Assembly: GCA_020633895.1 (NCBI GenBank)
Contig: JACKCT010000009.1
Coordinates: 62,001 to 126,000, forward strand
Direction of reading: 5' to 3'
DNA from: Deltaproteobacteria bacterium
GTDB lineage: Bacteria > Lernaellota > Lernaellaia > JACKCT01
DNA length: 64,000 bases
Shown one piece after another: positions 1-7,850 of the stretch; positions within the stretch are counted from its first letter, which is position 1, and every line of letters starts with the position of its first letter. The position numbers and the translations under genes are program-made. The notes below the pieces were generated by a model. The model saw only the letters and a list, made by a program, of their open reading frames with translations, was not told where the DNA came from and made no database searches.

Positions 1-2
1 CC

Positions 3-668
3 GAGGCGGCGAAGTTGCTGGAGAACATCTTTCGCGCCGTGAACATCGCGCTGGTCAACGAACTGAAGGTCGTCTTTGACAAGATGGGCATCGACGTCTG
101 GCGGGTCATCGAGGCCGCGCGGACCAAGCCCTTCGGCTTCATGCCCTTCTACCCCGGTCCGGGCCTGGGCGGGCACTGCATCCCGATCGATCCGTTCTAC
201 CTGACGTGGAAGGCGCGGGAGGTGGGCGTGGACACGCGGTTCATCGAGCTGGCCGGGCAGGTGAACCACGTGATGCCCGAATATGTCGTCGGCCGCCTGA
301 TCGAGGCGCTCAACGACGCGGCCAAGCCCCTGCGCGGGTCGCGGGTGCTGCTCCTGGGCGTGGCGTATAAGAAGAACGTGGAGGACCTGCGCGAGTCGGC
401 GTCCCTGCGGCTGATGCGTTTGATGGAGGAAAAGGGCGCGGCGGTGGACTTCCACGATCCCCACGTGCCGTCCATCATGATGACGCGCGAATACCCCGAG
501 TTCGCGGGGCGTCAAAGCGTGCCTTTGGACGATGTGGAAGGCTACGACGCGGTGCTCGTCGCCACCGCCCACGACACCGTGGACCACGCGGCCGTCGCCC
601 GGCGCGCGAAATTGATCGTCGACACGCGCAACGTTGTGCCGGCGGGCGACAATGTTTATCGGGCGTGA
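3..668 (+). CDS. UDP-N-acetylhexosamine / nucleotide-sugar 6-dehydrogenase, C-terminal part (5' end outside window)
   Basis: Oxidises the C6 hydroxyl of a UDP-sugar to the uronic acid with NAD+ in surface-polysaccharide precursor synthesis. The frame is open from the first bases of the window, so the N-terminal NAD-binding domain lies upstream. The visible part begins in the central helix (KLLENIFRAVNIALVNELK). The catalytic-cysteine motif GLGGHCIPIDPFYL follows, then the C-terminal UDP-binding domain with LGVAYKKNVEDLRESASLRL and a final NVV segment. PGPGLGGHCIPIDP and AYKKNVEDLRESAS are typical of the WbpA/WecC branch (UDP-GlcNAc or UDP-ManNAc dehydrogenase) rather than UDP-glucose dehydrogenase. 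Substrate assignment within that branch is inference. An aminotransferase follows on the same strand after a 244-bp repeat-filled gap, consistent with a UDP-aminouronic acid pathway. Confidence 0.9.
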   Translation, partial: EAAKLLENIFRAVNIALVNELKVVFDKMGIDVWRVIEAARTKPFGFMPFYPGPGLGGHCIPIDPFYLTWKAREVGVDTRFIELAGQVNHVMPEYVVGRLIEALNDAAKPLRGSRVLLLGVAYKKNVEDLRESASLRLMRLMEEKGAAVDFHDPHVPSIMMTREYPEFAGRQSVPLDDVEGYDAVLVATAHDTVDHAAVARRAKLIVDTRNVVPAGDNVYRA

Positions 669-678
669 CGATGTCCGT

Positions 679-880
679 CAGAGCCGCGCATGTGCGATGT
701 CAGAGCCCCGACCGTCAGGAAGGGGTCAAACTCGAAAGTTGTTTGAAACGATTGAGAAGAAACAGAGCCCCGACCGTGAGGGAGGGGTCGTCGAGCGGCT
801 CGAATCAGCGAACGCTTTGGACCGCTTGCTGACCAGCCTTCGCCAAGGCTACGACCTGGCAAGCTGCGCGCGGCTCTGAC
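679..880. repeat. REP-A repeat cluster (one truncated, two short forward copies, one long reverse copy)
   Basis: Fills the gap between the dehydrogenase and the aminotransferase. A truncated head (CAGAGCCGCG) lies at 679-690. Forward copies lie at 701-727 and 763-788, each starting CAGAGCCCCGACCGT and closing with GGGGTC. A reverse long copy lies at about 812-879, with CCGC/GCGG at the stem base and a CCTTCGCCAAGG hairpin in its loop. The 763-880 part is homologous to 46716-46827. No ORF of substance fits here. Confidence 0.85.
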
Positions 881-912
881 GAAATCAATGTCGAGACCAA
901 GAAAGGAACCCC

Positions 913-2064
913 ATGTCCTTCGACTTTGACGAATCCATCGGCGGCGTTCCCTTGCTCGATCTGGCGGCCCAGTGGGGGCAGGTGGAGGCGGACGTGCGCG
1001 AGGCGATCGAACGCGTCCTGTCCACGCAGCGCTACATCGGCGGGCCCGAGGTCGAGGGCGCCGAGGCGGACGTGCTGGAATACTGCCGGATGGACGGCGC
1101 CGCGATCGGCGTGGCCAGCGGGACCGACGCGCTGCTCGTGGCGATGATGGCGCTGGACATCGGGCCGGGCGACGAGGTCGTCACCACGCCGTTCACCTTT
1201 TTCGCCACCGCCGGGACCATCCACCGCACCGGCGCCAAGCCCGTGTTCGTGGACATCGATCCGGCCACGTTCAACATCGACCCGGCAAAGATCGCCGACG
1301 CGATCACCGACAAGACCAAGGCCGTCGTGCCGGTGCATCTGTTTGGCCAGTGCGCGGAAATGGACGCGATCAAGGACGCGGTGGGCGGTCTGCCGATCAT
1401 CGAGGACGCGGCCCAGGCTATCGGCGCCGAGTACAAGGGCGCGCGGGCCGGGGCCATGGGCGCGGCGGGGTGCTTCAGCTTCTTTCCCAGCAAGAACCTG
1501 GGCGTGCTCGGCGACGGCGGCATGGTCGTCAGCACCGACAAGGCGTTGGGCGAGCGCATGCGCCGTCTGCGCAACCACGGACAAGGGGCGCAGTACCACC
1601 ACGAGGAGGTGGGCGGCAATTTCCGTCTCGACGCGATTCACGGCGCCGCCGTGCGCGCCAAGCTGCCGTATCTGGACGGCTGGACCGAAGGGCGGCAGCG
1701 TAACGCCGATCGCTACGACGCCATGTTCGCCGAGGCCGGATTGGTGGGCGAGCACATCCTCGCGCTGCCCGCGCGGGCGCCGGAGCGGCGGCATATTTTC
1801 AATCAATACACGCTGCGTGTCCGCGACCGGGACGCGCTGCAGGCGTTTCTGCGCGACGAGGCCAAGATCGGCACCTCCGTCTACTATCCCGTTCCGATGC
1901 ACCTCCAGCGCTGCTTCGCCGATCTGGGTTACAAGGCCGGGGATATGCCCGAGGCCGAGAAGGCGGCGCGGGAAGTGCTCTCCCTGCCGATCTTTCCCGA
2001 GCTGACCGAGGCGCAGCAGCGGTATGTGGTTGGGTGGATCGCGCGGTTTTATGGGGAGGGGTGA
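913..2064 (+). CDS. DegT/DnrJ/EryC1/StrS-family PLP aminotransferase
   Basis: A fold-type I, PLP-dependent sugar aminotransferase that converts a keto-sugar nucleotide to an amino sugar. At 383 aa it has normal family length. Visible motifs are the N-terminal GGVPLLDL and IGGPEVEGAE segments, the cofactor-phosphate region VASGTDALLVAMMAL, the PLP Asp in PIIEDAAQAIGAEYKG, and the Schiff-base lysine in FSFFPSKNLGVLGDGG (about residue 194). A C-terminal SVYYPVPMHLQ and VLSLPIFPELTEAQ close the protein, as in WbpE/FdtB-type enzymes. The ATG is preceded by AAGGA. Together with the upstream dehydrogenase it suggests a WbpA-WbpE-like route to a 3-amino-uronate. The oxidoreductase linking them (WbpB) is not in the window. 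Confidence 0.93.
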   Translation: MSFDFDESIGGVPLLDLAAQWGQVEADVREAIERVLSTQRYIGGPEVEGAEADVLEYCRMDGAAIGVASGTDALLVAMMALDIGPGDEVVTTPFTFFATAGTIHRTGAKPVFVDIDPATFNIDPAKIADAITDKTKAVVPVHLFGQCAEMDAIKDAVGGLPIIEDAAQAIGAEYKGARAGAMGAAGCFSFFPSKNLGVLGDGGMVVSTDKALGERMRRLRNHGQGAQYHHEEVGGNFRLDAIHGAAVRAKLPYLDGWTEGRQRNADRYDAMFAEAGLVGEHILALPARAPERRHIFNQYTLRVRDRDALQAFLRDEAKIGTSVYYPVPMHLQRCFADLGYKAGDMPEAEKAAREVLSLPIFPELTEAQQRYVVGWIARFYGEG

Positions 2065-2109
2065 GCGTTGAGGGCGAGTTGGTGCGCCGTCGGAGGCGGT
2101 CGGATCATT

Positions 2110-2227
2110 TCAGAGCCGCGCACGGTAGTAAGCGGTTTGTTGCAACCCAGCACGCCACTGACGTTTTGACATCGCGGTTTGTGTTTAAAAATTCGCGGCC
2201 AACCGCTCACTACGGTTCGCGGCTCTG
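2110..2227. repeat. REP-A inverted pair (REPIN)
   Basis: A forward copy at 2110-2144 and a reverse copy at 2199-2227 face each other, both with CCGC/GCGG stem bases. A 55-bp spacer separates them. This is the canonical arrangement of a mobilised REP doublet. Confidence 0.85.
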
Positions 2228-2258
2228 CTTGGGTGGGTTCATCTCCAACAACGTTCGA

Positions 2259-2321
2259 GTTTGACCCCTCACGACCCGCCTTCGCCAAGGCTACGGCGAG
2301 GCAAGCCGCTCGGGGCTCTGA
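2259..2321 (-). repeat. REP-A long-form copy
   Basis: Reverse copy beginning TTTGACCCCTC and ending GGGGCTCTG. The CCCC and GGGG stem halves are separated by an insert with the hairpin CCTTCGCCAAGG. From 2322 to the next gene's ribosome binding site I see only GC-rich sequence without a recognisable element. Confidence 0.8.
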
Positions 2322-2501
2322 CGACTCATTCGACGACGCGCCGGCGTGCAGGATCGCCGCAGCCTCGGCGGCGGCGGGCCGTCAGTCCGTGCCGACTCCG
2401 GCTCTGTCGCTTGACCTGCCCAACCCCCGTTGGCACACTTGGCCGATTTCGCTTCGGCGGCGGCGTGCGCGGCGCGTCGGAACCCGCCACAAGGAGAGGG
2501 C

Positions 2502-3050
2502 ATGCGGCTCGATATTTTTCGCCGAATCGGCGTTTTGACTTTTCAATTTGCGTTGGTTGCCGCCGTGGCGCTGTCCGTCACGACCTGCGGCAGCGGCGAT
2601 GACGACGACGACGAAAAATGCCCGCGCTTTTCCGATCAGCAGCTCTACCCGGCCAGCGGCGGCCCGGACACCCAATTCGAGCTGCTCGTGATCCTCAAGG
2701 ACACCTCCGAGAACAACGGCATCGACCGCATCATCGCCCAGTTGAAAAACTCGGAGGGCTCCAACACGGGCAAGACCTTCACGCTGGTGCGTTCGGACGC
2801 GGATCCGCGACGCTACCTGCGCAGTGAATCGGGCGAGGATCTGTGCGACGAGGGCGTCTGCAACCTCTATTTCCGCGTCATCGCCGAGCACGACTCAGGA
2901 TGCAAAAAAGCCTTCGAGACAGACGTGATCCAGGTGGTGAATCCCGAAGGCGCGACCGACGACGACGATGACGCGACGGATGACGACACCTCGGCCGACG
3001 ACGACGACGATGATGACGACGACACGTCACTCGACGACGATACGGCCTAG
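2502..3050 (+). CDS. Asp-rich putative lipoprotein
   Basis: Unrecognised exported protein of 182 aa. The start at 2502 is chosen because AAGGAGAGGG lies directly upstream and it gives a clean lipoprotein signal peptide: basic start, hydrophobic core FQFALVAAVALSV, lipobox VTTC. The mature protein begins with Gly-Ser-Gly and a short Asp run. A compact globular part of about 110 residues with four cysteines follows. It looks like a beta-sandwich adhesion or PKD-like fold, but this is not demonstrable by eye. The final 35 residues are almost entirely Asp with a few Thr, Ser and Ala. Predicted to be anchored to the outer membrane. Function unknown. Confidence 0.75.
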   Translation: MRLDIFRRIGVLTFQFALVAAVALSVTTCGSGDDDDDEKCPRFSDQQLYPASGGPDTQFELLVILKDTSENNGIDRIIAQLKNSEGSNTGKTFTLVRSDADPRRYLRSESGEDLCDEGVCNLYFRVIAEHDSGCKKAFETDVIQVVNPEGATDDDDDATDDDTSADDDDDDDDDTSLDDDTA

Positions 3051-3071
3051 GCTGGCGGCCCGAATTTCCTC

Positions 3072-3971
3072 GTGAGCGATTTTGACCTCAAGACTTACCT
3101 GACGGATCGGCAGGGGCGCGTGGAGGCGGCGCTGGACGCCCTTCTGGCCGAGCCGGAGCCGATTTTTACGACGTTGCGCGACTCCATGCGCTACAGCCTG
3201 TTGGCCGGGGGCAAGCGGGTGCGTCCCATCCTCTGCCTGGCGGCGGCCGAGGCTTGCGGCGGTGACGAGGCCCGCGCGATGCCCGCCGCGTGCGCCCTGG
3301 AACTGATGCATTCCTACACGCTCATCCACGACGACCTGCCGTGCATGGACGACGACGATCTGCGTCGCGGCAAGCCGACCAACCATACGGTTTACGGCGA
3401 GGCCCAGGCGCTGCTGGCGGGCAACGGCCTGTTCACGCTGGCCTTCGAGATCGTCGCCAAGCAAGCAATTGACGGCGGGATTTCCACCGAGGCGGCCGCG
3501 CGGGTGACTCATCGCATGGCGACGGCGATCGGCTGGCGGGGGGTGATCGGCGGGCAGAGCATCGACATCGAAGCCACCGGCCAAACCATCGACCGGCGGC
3601 GCGTCGAGACCATCTGCACGCACAAGACGGCGGTGCTGATCGCCGCGTCGGTGGCTTGCGGGGCCATCGTGGCGGGCGCGCCGGACGAGCGGGTGGAGGC
3701 GCTGGACCGCTACGGGCGCTCCATCGGCCTGGCGTTCCAGGTGGCCGACGACGTGCTCAACGTGGAAGGCGACGCCGCGGCCCTGGGCAAGGGCACGGGC
3801 ACCGACGAGGCCGCCGGGAAGACGACGTTCGTCGACGTATTGGGCCTGCCCGGCGCCCGGGACTACGCCAAGTACCTGCTCACCGACGCCCTGGCCGCTC
3901 TCGCCGACTTCGACGGGAAGGCCGAGCCCCTGCGCGCTTTGGCGCGATATATCGTCACGCGGGACCGATAG
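3072..3971 (+). CDS. ispA: Farnesyl/geranylgeranyl diphosphate synthase (polyprenyl synthetase family)
   Basis: Condenses isopentenyl diphosphate with allylic diphosphates to give C15-C20 prenyl diphosphates, precursors of quinones, undecaprenyl phosphate and other isoprenoids. At 299 aa it has standard length. It shows LLAGGKRVRPIL, the first Asp-rich motif HDDLPCMDDDDLRRGKPT (about residue 88) and the second motif FQVADDVLNVEGD, followed by LGKGTGTDEAAGKTTF as in the bacterial IspA subgroup. The start is GTG, 21 bp after the upstream lipoprotein stop. The window also holds ispE of the same pathway (18.7 kb), but dxs, the usual neighbour, is absent. Confidence 0.93.
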   Translation: MSDFDLKTYLTDRQGRVEAALDALLAEPEPIFTTLRDSMRYSLLAGGKRVRPILCLAAAEACGGDEARAMPAACALELMHSYTLIHDDLPCMDDDDLRRGKPTNHTVYGEAQALLAGNGLFTLAFEIVAKQAIDGGISTEAAARVTHRMATAIGWRGVIGGQSIDIEATGQTIDRRRVETICTHKTAVLIAASVACGAIVAGAPDERVEALDRYGRSIGLAFQVADDVLNVEGDAAALGKGTGTDEAAGKTTFVDVLGLPGARDYAKYLLTDALAALADFDGKAEPLRALARYIVTRDR

Positions 3972-3982
3972 CTCTCGAACTT

Positions 3983-4154
3983 TCAGAGCCGCACACGGTC
4001 GTAAGCGGTCTGGTTCAACCCGGCGCGACGCGGACGATGTTCGCCGTCAAAAGGGCGTTCATTGAACAACGAACGTTACGTTGCGGGCCGATCCAGGCCC
4101 CTCTCTGATCCTCCTTCGCCAAGGCTACGGCGGACAAGCAGGTCGGGGCTCTGA
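3983..4154. repeat. REP-A inverted pair (short forward, long reverse)
   Basis: A forward copy at 3983-4018 has CCGC/GCGG. A reverse long copy at 4095-4154 has CCCC/GGGG with the CCTTCGCCAAGG loop hairpin. The pair lies between ispA and the superoxide dismutase promoter. Confidence 0.82.
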
Positions 4155-4252
4155 AAAGGCAACGCGACTTCATGCGCGACCCCGCACCGTAAGACCCGCC
4201 ACACCGCCGCGAAATGACGCGCTGCGTTCACGCATGGTTCACCACAGGCGTA

Positions 4253-4283
4253 CTTGACATCGGTCAAGTTGACCCTAACTTGA
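4253..4283 (+). promoter_or_regulatory. sod promoter with CRP/FNR-type operator
   Basis: A -35 TTGACA (4254-4259), 16-bp spacer and -10-like TAACTT (4276-4281). The -35 is embedded in the perfect inverted repeat CTTGAC-ATCG-GTCAAG (4253-4268), which matches the TTGAY-N4-RTCAA pattern of FNR/DNR-type regulators. A second inverted repeat, TCAAGTT-N6-AACTTGA (4264-4283), overlaps it and covers the -10. Binding by a CRP/FNR-family protein is inferred from the pattern only. Confidence 0.6.
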
Positions 4284-4352
4284 AGGCACGCATCCCCGCT
4301 TTCGCGACGCGCCGATGCATCTGCCAATGATTTCGAGAGGAAGGAAAAAGCC

Positions 4353-4967
4353 ATGGCACACACACTGCCCGATTTGCCCTACGCGTTTGACGCTCTGGAA
4401 CCCCACATCGACAAGCAGACGATGGAGATCCACCACGATCGGCACCACGCCGGTTATGTGAACAACCTCAATGCCGCCCTGGAAGGCAACGCCGATCTGG
4501 AAGGCATGGACGTGGCGAGCCTGATGAAGCACCTGTCGGTGGTGCCCGAGGACAAGCGCGGCGCCGTGCGCAACAACGGCGGCGGACACTACAACCACAG
4601 CCTGTTCTGGACCGTGATGGGTCCGAACAAGGGCGGCGAGCCCACCGGCGAATTGGCCGAGGCGATCAACAGCGCCTTCGGTTCGTTCGACAAGTTCAAG
4701 GAAGCCTTCTCCAAGGCCGCGGCCACGCGCTTCGGCTCCGGCTGGGCCTGGCTGGTCGTCAAGGGCGGCAAGCTGGAAGTCACCAGCACCCCCAACCAGG
4801 ACAACCCCCTCATGGACGACAACGGCGGCACGCCCATCCTGGGCCTGGACGTCTGGGAGCACGCGTACTATCTGAAGTACCAGAACAAGCGCCCCGACTA
4901 CATCGCCGCGTTTTACAACGTCGTCGACTGGGACGCGGTCGCCAAGCGCTACGCCGACGCCAAGTAA
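4353..4967 (+). CDS. sodA: Superoxide dismutase, Fe/Mn family (Mn-like)
   Basis: Dismutates superoxide to oxygen and hydrogen peroxide, probably in the cytoplasm since there is no signal peptide. At 204 aa it is standard. Metal ligands are the His in [15 protein letters not shown], the His in [13 protein letters not shown], and Asp and His in [16 protein letters not shown]. The GGGH region and the Gln in the NQDNPLM segment fit the Mn-type or cambialistic subgroup; Fe-type enzymes place Gln in the first of these regions. The start follows GAGAGGAAGG. Its own promoter carries an FNR-like box (4253-4283) and a terminator follows at 4993-5022, so it is monocistronic. Confidence 0.96.
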   Translation: MAHTLPDLPYAFDALEPHIDKQTMEIHHDRHHAGYVNNLNAALEGNADLEGMDVASLMKHLSVVPEDKRGAVRNNGGGHYNHSLFWTVMGPNKGGEPTGELAEAINSAFGSFDKFKEAFSKAAATRFGSGWAWLVVKGGKLEVTSTPNQDNPLMDDNGGTPILGLDVWEHAYYLKYQNKRPDYIAAFYNVVDWDAVAKRYADAK

Positions 4968-4992
4968 CGACAAAACCGTTAAGCCCGTTCAC

Positions 4993-5022
4993 AAAACCGC
5001 TCCGGTTCGCCGGGGCGGTTTT
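4993..5022 (+). terminator. Rho-independent terminator of sodA
   Basis: Stem AAAACCGC-T-CCGG, TTCG loop, CCGG-G-GCGGTTTT. The T run belongs to the 3' arm, and the flanking A run gives a usable signal on the other strand as well. Confidence 0.8.
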
Positions 5023-5040
5023 GCGTTTGTGCATTTGAAC

Positions 5041-5153
5041 GGATCGGGTGCCACACTTTCACGACGATGAAATCGTCGGGAAGGTGTGAATTTTTCCGAA
5101 TCCGCACACCTTCTCTCGGACGTACGTCCTCGCGAAAGTGTGGCACCCGATCC
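5041..5153. repeat. REPIN-B element, copy 1
   Basis: Outer arms form a perfect 20-bp inverted repeat (GGATCGGGTGCCACACTTTC at 5041-5060 and its complement at 5134-5153). Inner arms AAGGTGTG and CACACCTT (5081-5088 and 5105-5112) also pair. Each half has a small internal palindrome (CGACGAT/ATCGTCG; GGACGTACGTCC). A related copy lies at 44117-44280. Confidence 0.85.
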
Positions 5154-5160
5154 CGTGACA

Positions 5161-5204
5161 TTTCCTCATCGTTTCCTCATCGTTTCCTCATCGTTTCCAC
5201 ACCG
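5161..5204 (+). repeat. 11-bp tandem repeat
   Basis: Three perfect copies of TTTCCTCATCG followed by one degenerate copy (TTTCCACACCG), just downstream of the REPIN-B element. Confidence 0.85.
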
Positions 5205-5285
5205 TTTGCCATCCCGCGCCGATGGTGATATTTCCTCTTCGCTTCTTGCGCGCATTCCAACGACACGGTGAAACGGGGATCTTCC

Positions 5286-6974
5286 ATGAGCGATTTCGAC
5301 GAAACGTTCGACGTGGTGGTGGTCGGTTCGGGCGGTGGGGCGATGACCGCGGCGCTGGCGGCGAAGGCCAAGGGCCTGCGTCCGGTGATCCTGGAAAAGT
5401 CGCCGTTTTACGGCGGCACCACGTCCATGTCCGGCGGCGCGATCTGGATTCCCTGCAACGGCCCCATGCTCAAGGCCGGGGTGAAGGACTCGCGCGACGA
5501 GGCGATGACCTACCTGAAGACGATCACCAAGGGCGAGGTGGCCGACGACCTGCTCGAGGCCTACGTGGACTTCGCGCCCCGCATGGTCGACTTCCTCATC
5601 GACGATCTGCAAATCCCCATGATCGCGCTGACCAAGTATCCCGACTATTACCCCGACGCCCCCGGCGGCAAACCCGGCGGCCGGTCGATGGAGGCCGAGC
5701 CCTTCGACGGCTCGGAGCTTGGCGCGGAGCTGGCGCGACTGCGTCCGGCCCATCCCCAGGAGCGGGCCTTCGGCAAAATCGCCTTCACCGCCGCCGAGGC
5801 CCACCGGATTTTGTTCACCGGCGTGGCGGGGCAACTGGTCGCCACGTGGCATATCCTTCGCTACATGTTTCAGACCTTCAAACGTCTGCCGTACGACCGG
5901 GACCTGCGCCTGACGCTGGGCAACGCGTTGGCCGGGCGGCTGCGTCACGCGGTGATGCGCAAGGACATCGAGGTGCGGCTGCATACGGCGGTGACGGACG
6001 TGATCGTGGAGGACGGGCGCGTCGTGGGGGTCGTGGCCGAGACGGATGGCGGCGTGCGGCGCATCGGCGCGTCGAAAGGCGTCGTTCTGGGCGCCGGAGG
6101 ATTTGCCCACAACGCCCGTCTACGCCAGATGCACAACCCCAAGCCCATCACCACCAACTGGACCGCCGCCAGCCGCGCCGACACGGGCGACATGCACACC
6201 CTAGCCGAAAAATACGGTTGGCAGACGAAATATCACGGCGCCTGGTGGACGCCGACGACGGTCGTGCCGGGGCAGGAGATCCCCTGGCTGCTGGTGATCG
6301 AAAAGGCGCTGCCCGGCTCCATCATCGTCAACCAACACGGCAAGCGCTTCACCAACGAGGCGGCGCCGTATCTGGACGTGGTCGAGGGCATGTACGCCGA
6401 TCAGGAAAAATCCGGCGCGACGGTGCCGTCGTACCTGATCATGGATCGCACCTGCCGGCTGCGTTATCCGTGCGGGCCGGTGCTGCCGGGCCTGTTCCAG
6501 CCGGAGTTTTTGTGGAAGTCCCACTGGAAGAACGACTGGCTTTACAAGGATGCGACGCTCGACGGTCTGGCCGCGAAGCTCGGTATCGACGGCGCGGTGC
6601 TCGCCGACACGGTGAAGAATTTCAACGAGAACGCGAAGCAGGGTGTCGATCCGGATTTCGATCGGGGCAAGTCGCTCTATGACCGCTATTACGCCGACCC
6701 GCGCGTCAAGCCGAACCCGTCGCTGGGGCCGATCAAGAAGGCGCCGTATTACGCCATTCCCGTCTGGCCCGGCGACCTGGGCACCAAGGGCGGCTTGGTG
6801 ATCGACGCGAAGGCCCGCGTGCTCGACGCCGACGGCGCGCCCGTGCCGGGTCTGTACGCCATCGGCAACTCCACCGCCTCCGTCATGGGCCCGACCTACC
6901 CCGGCGCGGGCGGCACCATCGGACCGTCGATGACGTTCGGGTTCATTGCGGCGGGGGAGATGGCGGGCGAGTAG
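5286..6974 (+). CDS. FAD-dependent oxidoreductase of the 3-ketosteroid delta-1-dehydrogenase / fumarate reductase family
   Basis: A flavoprotein dehydrogenase of 562 aa. The N-terminal Rossmann motif is DVVVVGSGGGAMTAAL, followed by LEKSPFYGGTTSMSGGAIWIPCN, the substrate-cap entry typical of KstD and flavocytochrome-c-like enzymes. The C terminus carries YAIPVWPGDLGTKGGL, then YAIGNSTASVMGPTYPGAGG and TIGPSMTFGFIAAGEM, which closely match the FAD-binding C-terminal motif of 3-oxosteroid 1-dehydrogenases. The ATG at 5286 is preferred over an in-frame GTG at 5268 because the GSG motif usually begins about 12 residues after the start. No other sterol-degradation gene is visible, so the substrate (steroid or another cyclic ketone) remains open. 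Confidence 0.85.
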   Translation: MSDFDETFDVVVVGSGGGAMTAALAAKAKGLRPVILEKSPFYGGTTSMSGGAIWIPCNGPMLKAGVKDSRDEAMTYLKTITKGEVADDLLEAYVDFAPRMVDFLIDDLQIPMIALTKYPDYYPDAPGGKPGGRSMEAEPFDGSELGAELARLRPAHPQERAFGKIAFTAAEAHRILFTGVAGQLVATWHILRYMFQTFKRLPYDRDLRLTLGNALAGRLRHAVMRKDIEVRLHTAVTDVIVEDGRVVGVVAETDGGVRRIGASKGVVLGAGGFAHNARLRQMHNPKPITTNWTAASRADTGDMHTLAEKYGWQTKYHGAWWTPTTVVPGQEIPWLLVIEKALPGSIIVNQHGKRFTNEAAPYLDVVEGMYADQEKSGATVPSYLIMDRTCRLRYPCGPVLPGLFQPEFLWKSHWKNDWLYKDATLDGLAAKLGIDGAVLADTVKNFNENAKQGVDPDFDRGKSLYDRYYADPRVKPNPSLGPIKKAPYYAIPVWPGDLGTKGGLVIDAKARVLDADGAPVPGLYAIGNSTASVMGPTYPGAGGTIGPSMTFGFIAAGEMAGE

Positions 6975-7050
6975 AATGAGCCGGATTCGGGTTTCGTCCG
7001 AGCCGTGAGCCGTAGCGAGCGGGTAACGCGCTCGTCCTTGATCGACATAT

Positions 7051-7134
7051 CGACCTTTCAGAGCCGCGACCGTCAGGGAGCGGGTTGTCCGACGTACCAA
7101 CCCGCTTGCTTACGCGCGCGGCTCTGAAAGGTCG
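7051..7134. repeat. REP-A inverted pair forming a near-complete cruciform
   Basis: Outer arms CGACCTTTCAGAGCCGCG (7051-7068) and their exact complement (7117-7134) pair over 18 bp. Inner arms GCGGGTTG and CAACCCGC (7080-7087, 7098-7105) pair too. The right half overlaps the last codons and stop of the minus-strand gene ending at 7110. Confidence 0.9.
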
Positions 7135-7751
7135 AGAGACGCCTCCCCCAGCGCCGCCGTCAACTCCATCTCAAAACGCACAATGTCGTTGCCCGCGATC
7201 GGCAGGCGGCCCATGAAGTCGCGATGCCGTCGGCCGCGCCGGTAGCCCGGCTCCTTGGGCGGATGGGCGAGGTAGCGCTCCACGGCGTCCAGGTCGGGGC
7301 GGATCAGCAGCGTGGTCGTGTAATAGAGCAGGTCCTTGGCGCGGTGGATGCACGACCCGCCCACCTTGCGTGAACCGCGCGCCAGATCCGAGATCCCGTC
7401 GTGGCGCACGTCGTCCACCCCCACGCGGGCCAGGGCGGCGATGATCCATCGGGAAATGTCGTCGAAGTGCCGCCGAAAGTCGCCGATGCCGCCCATCGGC
7501 GCGGCCAGGGACACGACGACGTTGCCCGGGTCCAGGTAGACGGTGCATCCGCCGCCGCATCGCCGATAAATGGGCACGTCGCCGGCCTTGGCGGCGATCA
7601 TGTTGACCTCCGCCGCCGCGTCGCTGCCCCGACCCAGCACGATCATCGGCCGGTCCACCCGATAGACCCGGTAGTGCGTCGTGCCGGTGAGGCGGGCGTC
7701 GCCGATGAGCTTGTCATCCAGGTCGTAAAAGGGGTAGTCGCGTCGCGGCAT
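7110..7751 (-). CDS. Lipoate-protein ligase A / octanoyltransferase (LplA/LipM-like) family protein
   Basis: Attaches lipoate or octanoate to lipoyl domains. The 213-aa protein is a single BPL/LplA/LipB catalytic domain, shorter than two-domain LplA. It shows VLGRGSDAAAEVN, the substrate loop YRRCGGGCTVYLDPGN, and the catalytic lysine region SRKVGGSCIHRAKDLLYYTTTLL. The ATG at 7751 gives MPRRDYPFYDLDDK; upstream in-frame sequence lies in the intergenic region shared with the divergent ABC gene. The last residues (SEPRA) are encoded by a REP-A repeat that has supplied the stop codon. Whether it acts as ligase or transferase cannot be decided from motifs alone. Confidence 0.85.
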   Translation of the reverse strand: MPRRDYPFYDLDDKLIGDARLTGTTHYRVYRVDRPMIVLGRGSDAAAEVNMIAAKAGDVPIYRRCGGGCTVYLDPGNVVVSLAAPMGGIGDFRRHFDDISRWIIAALARVGVDDVRHDGISDLARGSRKVGGSCIHRAKDLLYYTTTLLIRPDLDAVERYLAHPPKEPGYRRGRRHRDFMGRLPIAGNDIVRFEMELTAALGEASLDLSEPRA

Positions 7752-7850
7752 GGCGTCGGGGTTTAGCACATCGGCGGCGGCGCCGGAAGCGCGTTGTGGG
7801 AAGGCCGACCGCTTGCGCTCTCCCCGCCGCGATTTTAACGTCCGTACGTC

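Noticed and set aside
2110-2227. REP-A pairs as ordinary intrinsic terminators
   Set aside because: They lack T tracts and occur upstream as well as downstream of genes. Terminator-like side effects are possible but not their defining feature.
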